From an uncultured Collinsella sp. (lineage in GTDB: Bacteria > Actinomycetota > Coriobacteriia > Coriobacteriales > Coriobacteriaceae), in the NCBI GenBank assembly GCA_905198825.1, contig CAJKEF010000029.1, forward strand, positions 1-9,943: DNA of 9,943 nt. Reading direction: 5' to 3'. The position numbers and the translations under genes are program-made. Below are positions 7,123 to 9,943 of this stretch, piece by piece. The notes under the pieces are model-generated. The model did no database searches and was not told the DNA's origin. It saw only the letters and a list, made by a program, of their open reading frames with translations. Within the stretch, counting starts at the first letter, position 1. Each line of letters opens with the position of its first letter.

Positions 7123-7602
7123 ATGGCCAAATCCATTCAACATAACGTGGCCTACGTTGCCTGCGGAAGCGGTTGCGCCTCCGCAGGCGGCGACGCCCGC
7201 TGCAGCGAAGGCTGCATTGGCTGTGGCGCCTGCGTCACGGCCTGCCCCCACGGCGCCATTGCGCTGGTCGATGGCATCGCCCGCGTGGACCGCTCCAAGT
7301 GCACGGGCTGTGGCCTGTGCGGCATGGCGTGCCCGCAGCGCGTGATTGCCTTCGTCCCCGGCTACCAGAACATTCTGGTGCGCTGCAACAACACCGATAA
7401 GGGTGCCATTGCGCGCAAGGTCTGCGACACGAGCTGCATTGGTTGCGGTATGTGCGCCAAAAAGTGCCCTGCCGGCGCTATCCGCATCGAGGACAACTGC
7501 GCCCATATCGACGGCGCGGACTGCCTGTCGTGCGGCATGTGCGCCGTCGTCTGCCCGCATGGCGCTATCCACGACCGCACCGGCATCGCCGCCGGCGTGT
7601 AG
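7123..7602 (+). CDS. RnfB-like four-cluster [4Fe-4S] ferredoxin
   Basis: Small soluble electron carrier of 159 residues with 22 cysteines. Four CxxCxxCxxxCP motifs begin at C31, C60, C105 and C134, enough for four [4Fe-4S] clusters arranged as two bacterial-ferredoxin-like pairs (C31/34/37 with C70, C60/63/66 with C41; C105/108/111 with C144, C134/137/140 with C115). Extra Cys at 14, 18, 27, 88, 101 and 126 and the linker VRCNNTDKGAIARKVCDTSC resemble the Fe-S part of RnfB, but there is no N-terminal membrane helix. It lies between ygfK and xdhD with gaps of 11 and 12 bases, so it probably links the two. Its ribosome site is weak, which suggests translational coupling to ygfK. In E. coli the gene before xdhD is the FAD subunit ygfM instead. 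Confidence 0.9.
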   Translation: MAKSIQHNVAYVACGSGCASAGGDARCSEGCIGCGACVTACPHGAIALVDGIARVDRSKCTGCGLCGMACPQRVIAFVPGYQNILVRCNNTDKGAIARKVCDTSCIGCGMCAKKCPAGAIRIEDNCAHIDGADCLSCGMCAVVCPHGAIHDRTGIAAGV

Positions 7603-7614
7603 AAGGGAATCACC

Positions 7615-9943
7615 ATGGCACAGGAATTCACTTTTACCGTTAACGGCGTCGAGCGCACGACGACCCAAAACAAACCGCTGCTGCGCTACCTGCGCGACGA
7701 CCTGCACATTCACTCCGCCAAGGACGGCTGCTCCGAGGGCGCCTGCGGTACCTGCACCATCCATGTGGACGGTGCGGCTGTCAAGGCGTGCGTGCTGACC
7801 ACCGCTCTTGCCGCCGGTCGCAACATCGTGACCGTCGAGGGCCTGCCCGAGGACGTGCGCGAGGCCTTTGTGTACGCCTTTGGCGCCGTGGGCGCCGTGC
7901 AGTGCGGGTTTTGCATTCCCGGCATGGTCATGGCGGGTGCAGCGCTCATCGCCGAGGACCCCGAGCCCACCGAGGAGCAGATCAAGTACGCCATTCGCGG
8001 TAACGTGTGCCGCTGCACCGGCTACAAAAAGATTATCGAGGGCATCTCGCTGGCCGCTGCGGTGCTCCGCGGCGAAAAGCAGATTGACGAGGACCTGGAG
8101 CGCGGCGACGACTACGGCGTGGGCAAGCGCGCCTTCCGTATCGACGTGCGCAAGAAGGTGCTCGGCGAGGGCAAGTATCCCGACGACATCGATGAGCTCG
8201 ATCAGCCGGGCCTGACCTATGCCAGCGCCGTGCGCTCCAAGTATCCGCGCGCCCGCGTGCTCTCCATCGACACCTCCAAGGCCGAGGCCCTGCCCGGTGT
8301 GGTGGGCATCCTGCGCGCCGAGGACGTGCCGGTCAACCAGGTCGGCCACCTTATCCAGGACTGGGACGTCATGATCGCGGCGGGCGATATCACCCGCTGC
8401 GTGGGCGATGCCATCGTGCTGGTGGTCGCCGAGGATGAGGCGACGCTCGAGAAGGCCAAGAAGCTCGTAAAGATTGACTACGAGCCGCTGGAGCCCGTGC
8501 GCAACATTGTCGAGGCCAGGGCCGCCGATGCCCCACGCCTGCATGACAGCTTCTTTGCCTTCGGCAACACGGTGGAGCTCAAGGACAACGTGTGCCAGAG
8601 CCGTCACGTGACGCGCGGCGACGCCGCCAAGGCGCTGGCCGAAAGCGCGTTCACCGTGACGCAGCGCTTTACCACGCCCTTTACCGAGCATGCCTTCTTG
8701 GAGCCCGAGTGCGCCGTGGCATTTCCGTACAAGAACGGCGTCAAGGTGCAGTCGACCGACCAGGGTGCCTACGACACGCGCAAGGAGTGCGCCCACATGT
8801 TTGGCTGGGACAACGAGCCCGAGCGTGTGGTCGTCGAGACCATGCTCGTGGGCGGCGGCTTTGGCGGTAAGGAGGACGTTTCGATCCAGCACCTGGCCGC
8901 GCTCGCTGCCTATAAGTTCCAGCGTCCTGTGAAGTGCAAGCTCACGCGCGCCGAGTCGCTCGCTTTCCATCCCAAGCGCCATGCCATGGACGGTACCTTT
9001 ACGCTGGGCTGCGACGCCGAGGGCAACTTTACCGGCCTGGATTGCGAGATCAACTTTGATACCGGCGCCTACGCGTCGCTGTGCGGCCCGGTGCTCGAGC
9101 GCGCCTGCACGCACGCCGTCGGTCCATACAAGTACCAGAATACCGACATTCGCGGCTTTGGCTACTACACCAACAACCCGCCCGCCGGCGCGTACCGCGG
9201 CTTTGGCGTTTGCCAGTCCGAGTTTGCGCTCGAGAGCCTGATCGACCTGCTGGCAGAGAAGGTCGGCCTGGATCCGTGGGAGATTCGTTACCGTAATGCC
9301 ATCGAGCCGGGCGAGGTTTTGCCCAACGGCCAAATTGCCGACTGCTCCACGGCGCTTAAGGAGACGCTGCTCGAGGTCAAGGATGCCTACTATGCGCATC
9401 CCGGACACGCCGGTATCGCCTGCGCCATGAAGAACGCCGGCGTGGGCGTGGGCCTGCCCGATGCCGGCCGCTGCAAGATTCGCATCGAGGACGGCGTGGC
9501 CGTGGTCTATGCCGCCACGTCCGACATCGGCCAGGGCTGCAACACCGTCTTTTTGCAGGACGTTGCCGAGGCATGCGGCCTGCCGCTTCGCTGCATCGCC
9601 AACGGCGAGTGCTCCACCGAGGCCGCCCCCGACTCCGGCACCACCTCTGGCTCGCGCCAGACCGTCGTCACCGGCGAGGCCGTCCGCGGCGCCGCCTTCC
9701 TGCTGCGCGACGCCATGCTCAAGGTCGAGAGGGGAGAGGCGGTGCCCGAGGAGCGCGTGAGCGCCAAGGGCGACGGCGCCACACACACCTACGCCGACGG
9801 CACCGTCTTCGAGGTTCCGGCCGAGCAGCTCACGCCCGGCCACGCCGTCCACCCGGCCGATCCCGTGGCCGCGCTCGCGGCGCTCGAGGGCCACGAGTTC
9901 TACTACGAGTACCTGGAGCCCACCGACAAGCTGGGCGCCGACG
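7615..9943 (+). CDS. xdhD: XdhD-type fused [2Fe-2S]/molybdenum hydroxylase (3' partial)
   Basis: Molybdopterin-dependent purine hydroxylase of the xanthine oxidase family. 776 codons are visible with no stop before the window ends; E. coli XdhD has about 956 residues, so roughly the last fifth is missing. The N-terminus carries a plant-type [2Fe-2S] set (C39, C44, C47, C59) and the second [2Fe-2S] set (C97, C100, C132, C134), fused directly to the Mo domain with no FAD domain between. Mo-domain marks are GGGFGGKE (413-420), LERA with R496, AYRGFG (526-531) and DIGQG with Q640. E420, R496, R528 and F530 match bovine Glu802, Arg880, Arg912 and Phe914; the spacing from R496 to R528 (32) is identical. 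C603 sits where Phe1009 is expected. The catalytic C-terminal Glu lies outside the window. The ATG follows AAGGGA at 7603-7608. Family members may carry a labile selenium on Mo; no selenocysteine codon is needed. Confidence 0.93.
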   Translation, partial: MAQEFTFTVNGVERTTTQNKPLLRYLRDDLHIHSAKDGCSEGACGTCTIHVDGAAVKACVLTTALAAGRNIVTVEGLPEDVREAFVYAFGAVGAVQCGFCIPGMVMAGAALIAEDPEPTEEQIKYAIRGNVCRCTGYKKIIEGISLAAAVLRGEKQIDEDLERGDDYGVGKRAFRIDVRKKVLGEGKYPDDIDELDQPGLTYASAVRSKYPRARVLSIDTSKAEALPGVVGILRAEDVPVNQVGHLIQDWDVMIAAGDITRCVGDAIVLVVAEDEATLEKAKKLVKIDYEPLEPVRNIVEARAADAPRLHDSFFAFGNTVELKDNVCQSRHVTRGDAAKALAESAFTVTQRFTTPFTEHAFLEPECAVAFPYKNGVKVQSTDQGAYDTRKECAHMFGWDNEPERVVVETMLVGGGFGGKEDVSIQHLAALAAYKFQRPVKCKLTRAESLAFHPKRHAMDGTFTLGCDAEGNFTGLDCEINFDTGAYASLCGPVLERACTHAVGPYKYQNTDIRGFGYYTNNPPAGAYRGFGVCQSEFALESLIDLLAEKVGLDPWEIRYRNAIEPGEVLPNGQIADCSTALKETLLEVKDAYYAHPGHAGIACAMKNAGVGVGLPDAGRCKIRIEDGVAVVYAATSDIGQGCNTVFLQDVAEACGLPLRCIANGECSTEAAPDSGTTSGSRQTVVTGEAVRGAAFLLRDAMLKVERGEAVPEERVSAKGDGATHTYADGTVFEVPAEQLTPGHAVHPADPVAALAALEGHEFYYEYLEPTDKLGAD

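Noticed and set aside
7087..9894. A 935-codon open frame on the minus strand opposite the ferredoxin and xdhD genes
   Set aside because: It is Gly/Ala/His-rich low-complexity sequence with no recognisable domain. It mirrors the GC-rich third positions of the genuine plus-strand genes, which have clear family motifs.
1019..9943. In-frame TGA codons that could encode selenocysteine in this selenium-associated locus
   Set aside because: Reading through all five plus-strand genes showed no internal in-frame TGA. The selenium in this enzyme class is thought to be a labile cofactor rather than selenocysteine.
1..9943. tRNA or rRNA genes, CRISPR array, insertion sequence or integration site
   Set aside because: No cloverleaf-like sequence, regularly spaced repeats, transposase or terminal inverted repeats were seen; almost all sequence is explained by the six genes and short spacers.

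Overview
This 9.9 kb, high-GC window reads as a chromosomal stretch from a gut-type anaerobic actinobacterium. The protein style and GC-ending codon use suggest Coriobacteriia, possibly Collinsella; this is an inference without a search. It carries part of a purine (urate/xanthine) catabolism locus of the class linked to selenium-dependent molybdenum hydroxylases, recognisable by ssnA, ygfK and an xdhD-type fused hydroxylase next to an NCS2 purine permease. From memory, related gene sets in gut anaerobes have been tied to anaerobic uric acid breakdown.

Layout. A YheO/DauR-type PAS-HTH regulator (10-666, minus strand, GTG start) is divergent from everything else. A 352-base AT-rich spacer (667-1018) holds a good sigma-70-like promoter for the plus-strand genes, overlapped by a Fur-box-like sequence, plus a TTGACCA direct repeat and a palindrome that could be operators. 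Then, all on the plus strand, come an NCS2 permease (1019-2413), a hairpin-rich spacer, ssnA amidohydrolase (2608-3963), a second hairpin-rich spacer, and a tightly packed trio: ygfK (4112-7111), a four-cluster RnfB-like ferredoxin (7123-7602) and xdhD (from 7615, running off the right edge with no stop). The gaps within the trio are 11 and 12 bases.

How it may work. The permease would bring in the purine. XdhD hydroxylates, or run in reverse dehydroxylates, it at a molybdenum site. Electrons would pass through the two [2Fe-2S] clusters of XdhD to the polyferredoxin and to the flavin/Fe-S protein YgfK, which has NAD(P)H-oxidoreductase features. SsnA would act on a ring or an amino group of a purine or its breakdown product. 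The most unusual points are the RnfB-like ferredoxin lying where Escherichia coli has the FAD subunit ygfM, a permease that appears to have lost both membrane carboxylates known to be essential in XanQ, and a hydroxylase pocket that keeps the Glu and Arg of xanthine oxidase but replaces one of the two substrate-sandwiching Phe residues. No RNA genes, insertion sequences, CRISPR arrays or T-tailed terminators were seen.
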